A program made the position numbers and the translations under genes. Source: Laccaria trichodermophora (lineage: Eukaryota > Basidiomycota > Agaricomycetes > Agaricales > Hydnangiaceae). Taken from it: 64,000 nt of DNA. A model generated the notes under the pieces. That model did not search any database and was not told the origin of the DNA. It worked only from the letters and a program-made list of their open reading frames with translations. The stretch spans positions 744,001 through 808,000 of the forward strand of contig JACTVC010000025.1 in NCBI GenBank assembly GCA_018417955.1, written 5' to 3'. This document shows, in pieces, positions 1 to 11,488 of the stretch. Position 1 is the first letter of the stretch; each line of letters opens with the position of its first letter.

Positions 1-20
1 CATCACTCCAGAGCAACAAT

Positions 21-169
21 ATCCCGTTTGCTCTCCTGTGTATACTCCACACAAAAAATTATCTAACTTTGCTAAGACGACGCAGACCTCACCAAGAAGA
101 AATATTGATAAGAAAAGTAGTCGACGTAGGAAAGAAATCTGCGGCACAACGGAGGAGAGCAAACGGGAT
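21..169. repeat. 16-bp perfect inverted repeat
   Basis: Positions 154-169 read GGAGAGCAAACGGGAT, and 21-36 are the exact reverse complement. The arms are 117 bp apart. No target-site duplication is seen outside the arms, so this may be a hairpin or a short decayed element. Confidence 0.6.
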
Positions 170-1002
170 TTGAAAACTCTCCGGAAACTCCATGGAGTTC
201 GTAGAGTCAGGTGATTCCCGATCAAGCCATCACATGACTTCTAGACGACGCGTCAAGCAAGGCGCGTCTAGCAGCGCAGTGTTACGATCCCTCAATTCGC
301 GACAATTATACATTCATAATTCGTACCTTAATGGAGTATCTTACAATGTAGAATACCAATTACCTTCTCTTGGTAGCGAGCGAGGTGAGCAGGTGGCCAG
401 AGACGGAAATTGGTCGACGACCTCGGTTGTATTTTTTGAAGAAACAAACGACAGAGGCTTTCTCAAAGCAAGCCTTGCACATTTGGTCGGTGCACGACCC
501 TGCAGCAACATGAGTGCACGGCGCCTTGACGCAGCGTGCCTTGATTGTCTTCTCTGAAGATGGCGGGAGGAAGGCCCTCTTAAGGCCCACTCTGCATAAC
601 GGTTCGACAGGCGGTGGGATGAGACGAAGCGCAGGGTTGAGCCATGGAGGATCCTTGAGGCCGCATGTGAAGAGGGACATCTGGCAGAGGAATAGCGACG
701 ACAGAAACGGGCGGGGTGAAGCGCTCACCAGGAACCTACGCGAGAGGTCACGTTTGGCAATCACGTTCAATGCCGCGTGACTCTATGGACCAACTATGGA
801 CTCTCTGAAATTCTGGACTCCCGGACGGTTTTCAAATCCCATTTATTCTGTATACACATTCTGAAAGACCTACTTGTCAGTTATCAAACAATTATCAACG
901 CTCGCGTGATGTCCAAGTTGAACTGCTGAACGGTGAACACCAGCTTGATAAGGATAGGACTTGAGTTATGCCTTTTCCGTTACTACTTTGTATATATGGC
1001 GT

Positions 1003-1183
1003 ATGGATCAGGATATGCGGATTTGACTTTTCGTGTTATTCTCTTGCTCTTGCTCTTTCAAAAAAATTCAAACATGTTTAGTTCAAGTTTAGTTAGTATA
1101 TAAAGTACTGCTTGCAGAGTTTTGATGGGATTCATGAAGTGTAGGAATGACACGAAGAGTGAACCCCGCATATCCTGATCCAT
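1003..1183. repeat. 39-bp imperfect inverted repeat (fold-back)
   Basis: Positions 1003-1041 and the reverse complement of 1145-1183 match over 39 bp with five mismatches. The first 18 bp (ATGGATCAGGATATGCGG) are identical. The arms enclose about 100 bp, so the DNA or an RNA from it could fold into a long stem-loop. Confidence 0.7.
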
Positions 1184-1884
1184 ACCCACATCGTGACCAT
1201 ATATGATACTTGTATGATACGATGAAACTGAGGTCTCGCAGCGCTAGTAGGCTTGAGCGGCGCTGCAATGTTACCGGGAAGGTGGAGTAATAGTATAGGC
1301 ACAATGTCAACACGAGGCCTCCTCGCTCCTAAGGGAAGTTCCTTGCCGTAATATCGATATCCGTATCGTCCGGTGACCACAGGGCCCCACAGGGGAAAAG
1401 ACCTTGAAAATACAGCAGTCGTGACTCAATGCCCATCATGATTTTCGCAACACTTTGGACTACAATTAAGTTCTGTCAAATTCTTGTCCAAGCTGTTTAG
1501 ATTGGCCAGAATTAAATTTTGGTATGAGCTCGGACGATCCTACCTAAGATTCAGCGTCAATTTTGCCTGCCAAAGATATTTTTAGTTCAACATGTGATGT
1601 TGTGAGTTGTTTCGCACTGCGCAGCCGATGCTTTTGGCCACCGACCAATTTCTTATCTTTCTTCCCAATGGTCTGTGGTCTTGGCCACGATTTGCTGTCG
1701 GGTCATTGCTTGCGCTTCGAACTTACTGGTTGCACGTTCTTTGTCATTCAAGTTGTGCGAAGGCTTGCAACTTGAAATTGCGATGTAAACATTCATGATA
1801 CCGGTTCGTGCCTGGTTCCTTCACATTCACCCCTGCGCTCAAACACGGCGTAGCGCCGTGTATGCAATACATAAGAATGCAGGA

Positions 1885-4419
1885 ATGAGGGTCAATCCCA
1901 CCTTTCTCTTGACATCGATGGCTTCTGCCGCTGGTGGTTTGACTCTGGACGATCTCCCTCTTTCTAAAATTCTGCCCACGCCCAAGACCATAAAGGACCT
2001 TCAAAACAAAGTTAATTGGAACTTCAACAATCAGTACGCTCTATAGTCCCCGTGACACTCGCTGTTTCTGAAATATATTCAAAGGTTGTTTAACCCATAT
2101 CATGTCATCCCCATTGCTGTCCTTGTTGGCCAGACCTTATTGCTCGTTTTTTCCTGGGCGTTCTTCGCAATGACATTGAGCCAACCAGTCACCCTATCTT
2201 ATTCAACGGCAACCTACGTGCAGAAGAACTACCAGACGGTAACTTTGATCGTCACCCTCATCGCTACCTTCCTTTCTGTGTGCTCGATGATGTGAGTCTT
2301 CGGCGCAACCCTCAGCGCTGACGCTGTCTGACAGCATCATGACTCAGTTTATATGCGGGCGCTATTCGATACGCATTGGCCAGAACCCTCGCAGGGTCCA
2401 GCACCACGCTGTATGTAATTTTTGCATCGATACATATCTCCAAAGCCACTCCGATCAAAAACCTAATTCGTCCTCACTGGACTCTTCTCTCACTTCTATG
2501 CGCGTTGGCTGTGAACTTTCAAACTGCGGGGTACGGTCTTTTTTGCCAACACATAAACTCCTTCATTTGACAATGAACGTTACACTGCACAGCTTTACTA
2601 CCCTTTTACTGCCGAAACCGATATCCCTCCCAACAACAATGTTGGGAACCGAGCTTGATATGAGCAGCCCACCCTTTCAAGCCCTTATGGTCACTAACGC
2701 AGCAAAACTTGTTCCTGGAAAGTATATGCTTGCTTCACGCCGACCTTTTCTAACTTCACTCCGCTCTTTAGATTATTTCGCACATGTCTTATCTCTGTCG
2801 GAAGCCAGTGGTACCAATGTCGCTAGCACTCGTTTTGCTCTGCCCAGTTTCTTCAACTTCAACCATTTTTCGTATGCTAACGGCACCAGTAAGCGTTCGA
2901 CTTTCTCATAACACCGTAATATCTGACTGCTTTCGTAAAAGTGGGTGTCTTACCGCATACACTGGCTGACGTCAATAGCAACATGTTATCTTCTACTGGT
3001 AATATCGTCCCGTCAACCGTGAGCACGAGAAATAAGCAAGGGCAAGTCGTTCAACCAAAGCAAGCACCAGCTGGTCTCCCTGTTCAATACACGATTATCC
3101 AACAAGGCTTCACAGCCGATGTATCCTGTAGCACGCAAGTATTGAACTCAACCACTTCGCCCAGCGTAGTGTTGAGTTCAGTTACAAACAAGATTTTCGA
3201 CACAAACCTGACCCTGGCGCAATTGGGAGTGGTGTGCCCCGGTGACACAGTTGTCGGCACCTCAAGTATGGCCTTCATTCGCTTTTTTGGGTTCTACTGA
3301 ATCATGACTTTGGATATCTCCAGCGCCCGTTATAACTTCAGTCAACGTGGATGCGGTCTACGGGGCAGTCTGCGGGCCGTACAACAATACACAAGGCAGG
3401 CAGCAATGGAGTAAATTCAATTCCCGTATCTGTGTCTGCGTCATGGTGCTAATCGTCGCGTTCAAATTAGACCTCGTTTTGACTGGTTCGGGAATGTATA
3501 AACCATTTGGGACGGTTATATGCAGCATATTCCCGAAAATCACTACTATGGCCGTCGATTACAGCATCAACAGCAAGCTATTCAACTCTACTTCTCCAAA
3601 CTTCCTCAATTCTTCGCGCCCAGTCATTTCGTCGATGGACGCGCCGTGGCTTGGTGATTTTGCAACCGGCATTTTCTTGCAGGGCTTGTACGTCGGGCAG
3701 GGCATTCGGGGTAATTCGATGGGTGATAGTATTTTGGCATTCTGGCAAGCTTTGCCAGACCCAGTTCAATTTGCGAACGAAGTGATAGTGAGCTCCCTTC
3801 GACGATATAAATCTTATTCCCGCTCAAACCGCAATTTTTCTTCCATCAGGCGGATTATATCAGAGGAGTGCTTGAGCTCAGCGGAACCGTAAGCGAAATC
3901 GTATTGCGTTTGGTGTATGACAATAATCGTAACGATTTATAGCTTCTCCGTACCGCGTATGCAGAAGATGGAAATGGGCTGTTCCCGAACGGGAGCAGCA
4001 CCGCTCCAGCAGATATGCTAGTGACGACCAACGGAACCCACTTGGTGACGACTATTGGGTGGCACCAGAATCCTGCGACGTCGGCCGGAATTCTCGTCGC
4101 GCCGACATTCGTCTCTCTGATGTCCATGATACTCATCTTGGTCACCCTGTACAAGAGGCGACACCATCCCGAGCCTCGCACGAATCATTATTTCGATCCT
4201 GGCGATGTCCTGCACATCATGTCCGCGTCAACAGCCGGAGGGTTGGCGCACAAATTCCCTTCTCTTGACGAACAAAAAGTCAGGGATAGTGACAAGATGC
4301 GGATTGCTCTAGCGCCGGTGGACGGAGAGAATAGCAAGCCGGGATTCGTTCTTCTTGATGATAATGAAGGTAACTCTCCAACTGATCCTGAGGGATACAC
4401 GAGTGTACCACACACCTAG
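1885..4419 (+). CDS. Multi-exon transmembrane protein of unknown function
   Basis: I recognise no named function. Exons join through clear GT-AG introns: about 2038-2089 (GTACGC), then another after the segment ending SVCSMM, with acceptor ACTCAG before LYAGAIRYAL. The protein has several hydrophobic segments in its first third, a long middle part rich in N-glycosylation-type sites (NST, NSS, NLT) that is probably extracytoplasmic, and a late membrane helix near SLMSMILILVTLY. A cytosolic tail follows, containing FDPGDVLHIMSASTAGG; as I recall, related tails occur in expanded families of basidiomycete membrane proteins. The start is uncertain: in-frame ATGs lie at 1885 and 1918. Middle splice sites (2520-3350 and 3780-4015) are only approximate. 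Confidence 0.6.
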
Positions 4420-4425
4420 GCCTAT

Positions 4426-4479
4426 ATGATATACGATCCTGCTATGATATACGATCCTGCCATGATATACGATCTTGCT
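4426..4479. repeat. Three tandem copies of an 18-bp unit
   Basis: The unit ATGATATACGATCCTGCT occurs at 4426-4443, 4444-4461 and 4462-4479 with one or two changes per copy. It lies just past the stop codon of the membrane-protein gene, probably in its 3' UTR. Confidence 0.85.
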
Positions 4480-4915
4480 ACTACATTTACATTACTTTTT
4501 GGGTACAAATTATGTTGGGATTGTTGTGCAGAAATGTGATTAATTTGTTCTTCGTAGAATGAACATATAATGGCCATGCTCTACTTGAGCTCTCTGGAAC
4601 TCGAAGGCGCGGCTGCGTGATTCGGGATGTAAATGCATGCATAGCTAGGCACAGCTGGAAGAACGTTCGTTATGTAAATATAGGGGTTGAGCGCTGAGCG
4701 CCTGGTCAAGAAATGCCAGCCTCAGTAATACAGGCTAGATTGGTGTTTCTATTTTTTCGACAAAAGGAAAACTACAATCGAATGCGGATAATACAATGTC
4801 GACAATCATTTACTTTCTTCTCGTTTTCGCGTACATAAAAAGCCACAGCTCATGAGATTACCTTTGGGTGTTCCATCAACGGCCAAAACGTCCCGAACAG
4901 TCCAACGCGAGAAAA
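4480..4915. other. Convergent intergenic gap
   Basis: This gap separates the 3' ends of the membrane-protein gene (+) and transaldolase (-). AT-rich stretches suit 3' ends. No gene was seen. Confidence 0.5.
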
Positions 4916-6289
4916 TTAAGCAGAGATCTTCTTCTTGAGCAGATCCTTGAGAGTCTGACCATCCTCAGCGAATTTCTTGATACCCTCATGCAACTTATCA
5001 AACGCCATCTGTTCCTGGAGCAGGGCCCAACGGAACTCGGGCTCGTTGTCGATGAAGGAGACTTTGGGGATCGGTTCGGCTTGGGCGGCTATTTTCAAAT
5101 CGGAAATTTCATTAGCCATACGTCATCGCATGGACCGGCCCGGTAGACCGAACGGAAAGATAACGTACCAGCACTGGCCTCAAGTCTTCGTGGAACGGGC
5201 TCATTGGACTTTTTCAGCTCCTCAAGGAGGGCAGGGGAAATAGTCAAGAAGTCGACACCGGCAAGAGCCTTGATTTCGCCGACCTGCAGTTGACTCATGA
5301 GATATCCGCACTTGGCTTGCGATGGAGGTATAAACGCACGTTACGGAAGGAAGCACCCATGACGATGGTTTTGTAGCCATGTTGCTTATAGTAGTTGTAG
5401 ATCTTCTTGACAGACTGGACACCGGGATCGGCATCGCCCTCGTAGGTCTTTCCGGTGCTTTTCTTGTACCAGTCGAGGATCTGTTGAATTGGCGATGAGA
5501 GAAATTTTAATCGGAATGAGAATGGGACTTACACGCCCGACAAAGGGTGAGATCAAGGTGACTCCGGCTTCTGCGCAAGCAACGGCTTGTCCAAAGCCGA
5601 AGAGGAGGGTAAGGTTGCAGTGAATGCCATCATCCCTTTCGAGTTCGCGGGCAGCCTGGATACCCTCCCAGGTTGAGGCGATTTTGATAAGGACGCGCTC
5701 TTTCTTGATGCCAACAGAATCATACAAAGCGATCAGCTCCTTGGCCTAAAATCTGGTGTAAGATTGAACGTAGGCGAAAGCTGGTAATACGTACCTTGGC
5801 CTTGGTGGCCTCCTTATCGAAGGAGAGGCGAGCATCAACCTCTGTCGAAACACGGCCCGGAATGATGGCCAAGATTTCTTTTCCGAATTCGACGAGCTGA
5901 AAGACAAAAATTTCAGCAAGTTTTTCTGCGCTGTGGCATTATCACTCACGAGTCTGTCCGTCGCCGCTTGGGTCTGCTCATCGATCGTCTTTCCCTTCTT
6001 CTTTCCATACTCGACGGCAATATCGATGAGGCGGGCATAGCCAGGCTTTCCAGCGGCGGCCAGAATCAAGGAGGGGTTCGTTGTGGCATCCTGAAGCCCG
6101 TCGTGAGCGATGGACCGGATTTAGCATCGCAAATGAAATTTACCTGGGGCTTGTAGACATCGATAGCTACATCGAGGTGATTATGAGCTCAGCGTCGAGA
6201 CGCAGCAGTGAGGACTCACACTCGAAATCACCGCTGTCAGAGACGACGACGGTACCGGTTTGTTTGAGGAGATCAAGGGAGTTGGACAT
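4916..6289 (-). CDS. TAL1: Transaldolase
   Basis: Transaldolase (EC 2.2.1.2) of the non-oxidative pentose phosphate pathway moves a dihydroxyacetone unit from sedoheptulose 7-phosphate to glyceraldehyde 3-phosphate in the cytosol. The start [12 protein letters not shown] is at 6289. The first intron has a GTGAGT donor after DSGDFE, and the next exon begins with IDVYKPQ. Later exons carry the family signature [10 protein letters not shown], then [12 protein letters not shown] with the Schiff-base lysine in LIK, then [19 protein letters not shown] and ISPFVGR. The C-terminus is [10 protein letters not shown]. Six or more short introns interrupt the gene. Everything matches the class I transaldolase family in order and length, and nothing looks damaged. 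Confidence 0.96.
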
Positions 6290-8417
6290 GATGGTTGCGG
6301 ATAAAGAAATGGAATTTCTCTCCGTATTCTAGCAATATATTGCCAATGATTACTCAGTGATCGAGGCAAATGCCGTGATCACGTGTGGTGCTATGCTATC
6401 GGCGTACCACGTGAGCAATCCACTCATCCCCTTCTTCAATCAAAACCAGCCGAAATACCTAACTGCAACAACTGTGTCCTGACTTGTATCACAATTTAGT
6501 CAGGAGGTTTTCTCTCGCAACAAACTTAGCTCTTGCGTTATATCTTGCGTCCTTCGAAATTTCTCGTTCTGAACGTGCGTGGATCCTGTAGACACGTTCG
6601 TTGGGGCGTCCACGTCGAATCTCACACAGGTACCATCCGGTACCATTCACATCTCCCAAGTGAACAAAAAGAAAAATGCGAAACCGAAGCAAATGATAGG
6701 GTATATCTCCGGCTGTTAAATGCATTGGCCCTTCCCACAGGTTTCATTGGCTGCCTCTTGGGCTCTTACCACTATGACTTTGTTCCATGTCTCATTTCAC
6801 TGCGCTCTCAAAGTTCTTTCTGCGACCCAGGATACTGGTTCGTGCTATTGGAAAAATTTAGCGCTTTCTTATTGTCACCCTTCTGCCTCTTAGTTTCTAC
6901 TGCGCTCTAGATCTCCATGTTCTCTGCGGCCCAGGATGCTGGTTCCTTCATGTTGGAAAAAATTAGCGCTTGTTTATTGTCACTTCAAGCACACTTGATT
7001 GGTGGGAGCACTTGCGGATACATCGATTGACTCGATTGCTCAGTCTCAGTAGAGGATCTGTGCAATGTTTCACAAATTCCAATCGTTTCGACTTCCACGA
7101 GGCGTTCACAAGATCGAATTGGCGATTGCTGCAATTACTTAGGCTTTGCAGTAAGTGAAATCTTTGACTAGATATTCTTTTGTTGAGGAGCTATGATATC
7201 ATGCTTCATCATCCATGACAGAGTTATTGTTCGTCCGTAGTCGAGTCAGTCCTGCTCCATATAACCTTTTGACGGTGCTAACGAAGCTCCGCTAGAACTT
7301 ACGTACCCTCAAGAAATTAAGAAAATGGCGGATCCGATATTCCGATGTGACTCGAATTACAAGAACGGTGCCGCGCATCCGTTATCTGAAGCCGATGTCG
7401 AGTCATGAATTATTGTCAGAAACGAAAAATTCACAAATGTGGTAGCTTCCCCGACGCCAGGATTCCGTTAGGCACAAAAGCTATCAACGGTGATATGCGA
7501 AGATAAAAATCCGTGGTCGGCGTTTCGTCACTTCGCCGTCCGCATCAGCCTGGAGAAGGACGATAATAGGCTTGGGATGCTAACGAAAGCTACAGATGGT
7601 CCTATCACAGAATACAAGGAAGAACTGAATTGCACATTGGATGGGCGCTCGGACGAAGGCAGTGAGACGCTGTGTTTCCTCAAGAACGTGGTGATTTGAA
7701 GCCTTTTCCCATGGGTATAATTAATCGTCAAAATTCCTGCCATTTTTCAGCACGCGAGGTTTCGTAAAAGGCGATCTCTATTGTTACGGAGACTCGGGGT
7801 TTCGTGAAGCGCGTAGTCGAGAGAAAGACGCACATGACACGACAGAACGCGGTCACAATATGTTTCCAAAATTGGAAATACTTTTGACATGACTTCTTAG
7901 CACCGCCATGACCCCGACAATAGTGGGACAGAATTCCTCTGCCTCCAGCCCCCATATCATGAGAAATGGAAGGAACAGCTATATTCGTCTCCAAAAATAT
8001 CCTCTCGTCACCAATGATCGCCTTCCTTTCCTCCGCTGAGACCCGGTGTGTGCTCATCCGAATCTCAAGAGGTGCCCCTCATATCCTTTCTTCGCATACC
8101 TTGCCGCACGTACTAGGAAAGGGCCAGAATATATCGGTCACTAATCTCGGTCGGTGTTTCCCCCCTGTTTCTGTCCGACGCTCGAAGAGGACGCAACAAG
8201 ATCTCTTACTTACTGAACCTGGACTAATACTGCTATCGTCTCCATGACTAGATCTGAGTCGCAACCAAGTTTCCCCTGGCCCTCGTTTGAGGTTTTGGTT
8301 CCTAGGTCGATGTGAATCAGGACAGTTATAAGGAGTCGCGTGGATGGAATCGGCGTGTTATCCAGTTCCATCTTTATCCCTAATTCGACTTCTCTTCTGT
8401 TCATATTTTTAATTCTT
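6290..8417. other. 2.1-kb stretch without a recognised gene
   Basis: Several frames of 60-125 codons exist, for example 6533-6910 (+) and 7728-8057 (-). None has a recognisable domain or joins to neighbours by good splice sites. The divergent promoters of transaldolase and the GST must lie at its ends. Confidence 0.45.
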
Positions 8418-9271
8418 ATGTCACGACACCATCACCACCACGCATCGACCTCACGCGCTGCTGCTGCTTCGCCGCCTGTTATTACACTGTACGACGTTCC
8501 CGGCCATACTCCACAACCATGGGCTCCAAACATTTGGCGTGTACGGTACGTCGCGACTCATATATAGTCGCGTCCAATATAGAGCTGACTTGCGTTAGGT
8601 TCATTCTGAACTATAAACGTCTGTTGTACCGAACAGTATGGGTTGAGTTCCCTGACGTCGAAGCCACACTACGGTCTATCAAAGCGCAACCAACCGGCAT
8701 GCGAAGCGATGGTCGACCTGTTTACACCCTTCCAGTCGTTGTTGACCCCATGCGTAATCCAACTAATCCTGTCGTAGTCTCCAACCCCAACGAAATCGCC
8801 GAGTATCTCGAATCTGCTTACCCTGCGCGTCCCGTCTTTCCAGAGGGGTCTCGCGCACTCCAAACGCTCTTCGTACATTTCATTCAGGAAGTGTTTTCGA
8901 AGCCGCTGCTGCCCATCATGGTGCCATTGAGTCACCACCAGCTGCCTGACCGGTCTCAGGCACATTTTCGAGGCGGGGCACCAGTTCCTCCTCAGTTACT
9001 AGCTGCTGGGCCGCAGCGCGAGCAGGCGTGGCTGGCCGTCAAGGACCAATTCGATTTCCTAGCTAGGATCTTGGAAAAAAATTGCCTTGATGGGGACGGT
9101 GTCGTGGTCATGGGCCATGAGGTCACCTATGCGGATTTTGCGCTCTGCTCGGTCTTGATTTGGATTGAGAGGATGGCGGCACATGACGGATGGACGAGAG
9201 TGCGCACCTGGAATAATGGGAGGTGGAACCGCCTCTGGGAAAGGTGCAAGGATTATATGGATGAGTACTAA
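8418..9271 (+). CDS. Glutathione S-transferase, fungal FuA/Ure2p-like
   Basis: Two exons (8418-8545 and 8599-9271) encode 266 aa; the intron has a GTACGT donor and a TTAG acceptor and restores RFILNY across the join. Residues from about 25 form the thioredoxin-like N-domain: ITLYDVPG, then YTLPVVVDP with the cis-proline, then the glutathione-contact region VSNPNEIAEYLE. The rest is the all-helical C-domain, ending in WERCKDYMDEY. The pattern resembles the FuA class expanded in wood- and litter-decaying basidiomycetes, where enzymes handle aromatic breakdown products; that role here is inferred. The first 20 residues contain five histidines in a row and an Ala/Ser-rich stretch, probably disordered. 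No signal peptide, so probably cytosolic. Confidence 0.88.
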
Positions 9272-10003
9272 TTCAACAGGGAACCAATCATCAATTGGGT
9301 TCTTTTATTTTCGTTCTCCTCTGGCCGAAGTCGGGACAAGGCCTCCACTCGCAAAATTATTTGATCATTCATTATTCCACCAGACATTCTAAGCTATCAC
9401 TCCATCGAACACTATTGTTATTTCTTGTATCCTCTTTGACCTACCAACCTTCTGTAGCCACCACCCTCACCTACCACTGTATTTTTAGAATTTCTTCTTG
9501 AAATCGAAACCGTAGTCACAAATTTATCTGGTACATACACGCAGCGAAATAGAGATTACGCAGTTGACAATCAATAAAACATCCATTGCATGGGACGCAA
9601 AGCCTGAATGCTGAGTCCGCAGGCAACTAAACGTGAGAGCGGAGCCGTGGTCTGGGCTCTCCAATCTCTTCTTGCAGCGCATGGTGTGATAGGGACTTTG
9701 CAGTCCGGCTGCGTTGATACGGGAGAATATTTTACAAGGTGGGGTCGGTACGCATTGTAGATCACCGCCGGCCTTGAGTTTTAACTTAAACGGCAAAGCG
9801 TCCCCTATTGCGCAATGACTATCATCTAAACACGCCGACCGCCAGAGAAGTGCGGGGAAATTTGCCATAGAGGTCCCCGAGTAATCGCTGATTCACCGCC
9901 CGGTTGTTCGGAAGAATCCACACGAGTCGTGAGATGCGACGGTGTTTATAGAGAAAGAAAGTAGGAAAATTGATAGTACACAGGATAGATAAGACAGTGA
10001 TGT
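9272..10003. other. Convergent intergenic gap
   Basis: This lies between the 3' ends of the GST and peroxiredoxin genes. Small minus-strand frames at 9524-9868 have no recognisable features. No gene was seen. Confidence 0.5.
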
Positions 10004-10951
10004 TCATTGAAGACTTTTGATAAAGTCAAGAGCAAGTTTGGGACTGATAAACAATAAAGATTAACTCCCAAGGTATAAAATTGAAGTTTAACATGAAGAC
10101 AAACCTATCAGCAGGTTTTACAGGGATTTTCTTATCTACCAGTTTGCCCCCTTGCTCAAAGATAAAATGGCTCCTCTTGGTCTTCCCGCCTTCGCCTGCG
10201 CCCAAGGCAGAAATCAGTAACCTTTTCGGGTCAGACAGCAGAGGATACGGAAGCTCTTTCTAGCAGAGCAAAATAGAGTCTGAGTACAGCGTGCCGCGAG
10301 AAAATAAGCCAAGACTCACCTTCGTCTGCCACTTTGTCTGTGCAGCGGGGGTATCTGCACTCAAGCAGTAGACATCATAGTTTAAGGAAGTGAAATCAGG
10401 GTAAATATCGCGGAAGCCACAAGCTTGGTTTGTGCACCCAGCTAAAAACGTGGCACGTGCCCTGTTGAGGATCCACTCGAAATCGCCCTAGAGAAGCCAG
10501 TACGTACGGGTATCTGCCTTGGGCACCAAGAAGAGGATAACACCTTTCTCCGACGCCAGGTTTTCGACCTGAACATCCTCGCCCTTCTCGTTTTTGAGCG
10601 TGAGGCTTGGTAAGCTGTCGCCAATGTCTATCGTGGCCAATGTTGGGTATCTTTCGTCTTCATCCTCAGCCGCAGCAGCTTTAGCCTAGTGTTACGTTCG
10701 AGTATCAGGAAAGCACCTCACGAACACGAGAGAAGAGCCCCAGGAAAAAGTGAGCGTGTGTGCACCTTTTTCGTAGTAGATGGTTCAGCCTCCTTCGTGG
10801 CGTCCGCCGTCTCTGCAGCTGGTCTCTTCTTGGACGCGGCGGCTTTCTTAGGTTTGGGCTGTGCAGACTCGGCAGTTGGCAACGCTGCTATGCGCCCAGA
10901 GCGTCTGGGGGGATCAGCGTCGTTTTCAGTGGTTTTAGTGCGAGGAGGCAT
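10004..10951 (-). CDS. DOT5: Nuclear thiol peroxidase, peroxiredoxin of BCP/PrxQ (Dot5) type
   Basis: It reduces hydrogen peroxide and alkyl hydroperoxides through a cysteine pair. Five exons (10766-10951, 10508-10685, 10320-10441, 10105-10259 and 10004-10043) sum to 681 nt, giving 226 aa with every phase consistent. The peroxidatic cysteine sits in ADTPGCTNQACGFRD, with a second cysteine five residues later, the BCP arrangement. The join that creates PGCT crosses an intron, so neither half is obvious alone. The first 60 residues are a basic, lysine- and proline-rich tail (PPRRSGRIA, KPKKAAASKKRPA) like the nuclear-targeting extension of yeast Dot5; nuclear location is inferred. The C-terminus is KLALDFIKSLQ. 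The first donor (GTGCAC) is slightly unusual. Confidence 0.93.
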
Positions 10952-11488
10952 GATGGTATCGGTTGAAGAGCGAAAGGCGCCAGCAGTTAGTCAGAGTAAC
11001 CTATATATATGGTTGCGCTATCTACACAACATCAGGCACGTCCCCCTCATGCTGTTGTCGACTTGGTGATATCTTCCAGAGCACGTTTGCGACATCTGAC
11101 CTTTTTTCGCCTTAGCTGACGCCATGTGCCTAGAATTTTGCCAGACGTGATGAAAGGGAAAGAACTTGAACTTTAGATATGCAGATTCATTATCATCAGC
11201 AAAGCAAGGTAGGTACGTCGATATCCAACAATTACGCTCGACGCGGGTCGTGCCACCTTGTGTAAAGTAATTTACTTGGCGGTCCAGGGAACGTGGGAAG
11301 GGGATGGCGAAGAGACGTTATCGAAACCTCCATATATTACTGACCCTATCCGCCAGGAAAGAAAGTGTTATCCGAAAGGTTTAGTGTCGTGTTTGTAGGT
11401 GAGGGTGCCCTGTGAAGGCCAATCATCGAAGCAGTTGTGAGCATGATCCTTGAAGATTGTGTATCATAGCTCACCCAAATTCAGTCAT
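10952..11488. other. Intergenic gap
   Basis: Upstream of the peroxiredoxin and downstream of the LRR gene. A TATA-like run (CTATATATATGG) lies at about 11000-11011. No coding signal was seen. Confidence 0.5.

Larger units (their letters stand above)
1..1884. other. Stretch without a recognised gene
   Basis: Short open frames exist on both strands, but none shows a recognisable domain, a plausible splice chain or a convincing start. The stretch holds two inverted repeats, listed separately. No tRNA-like fold was seen. Confidence 0.5.

Noticed and set aside
192..780. Overlapping frames on both strands of 88-136 codons
   Set aside because: No domain, no splice partners and mutual overlap on opposite strands; probably chance frames.
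2339..2911. 190-codon frame inside the membrane-protein gene
   Set aside because: It reads across likely introns. A spliced path in another frame (LYAGAIRYAL onward) continues the membrane-protein sequence better, though the 2580-2730 part may coincide with a true exon.
8423..8437. Run of five histidine codons that could look like an artificial tag
   Set aside because: It lies in a natural low-complexity N-terminus of a GST with host introns; nothing suggests engineered DNA.
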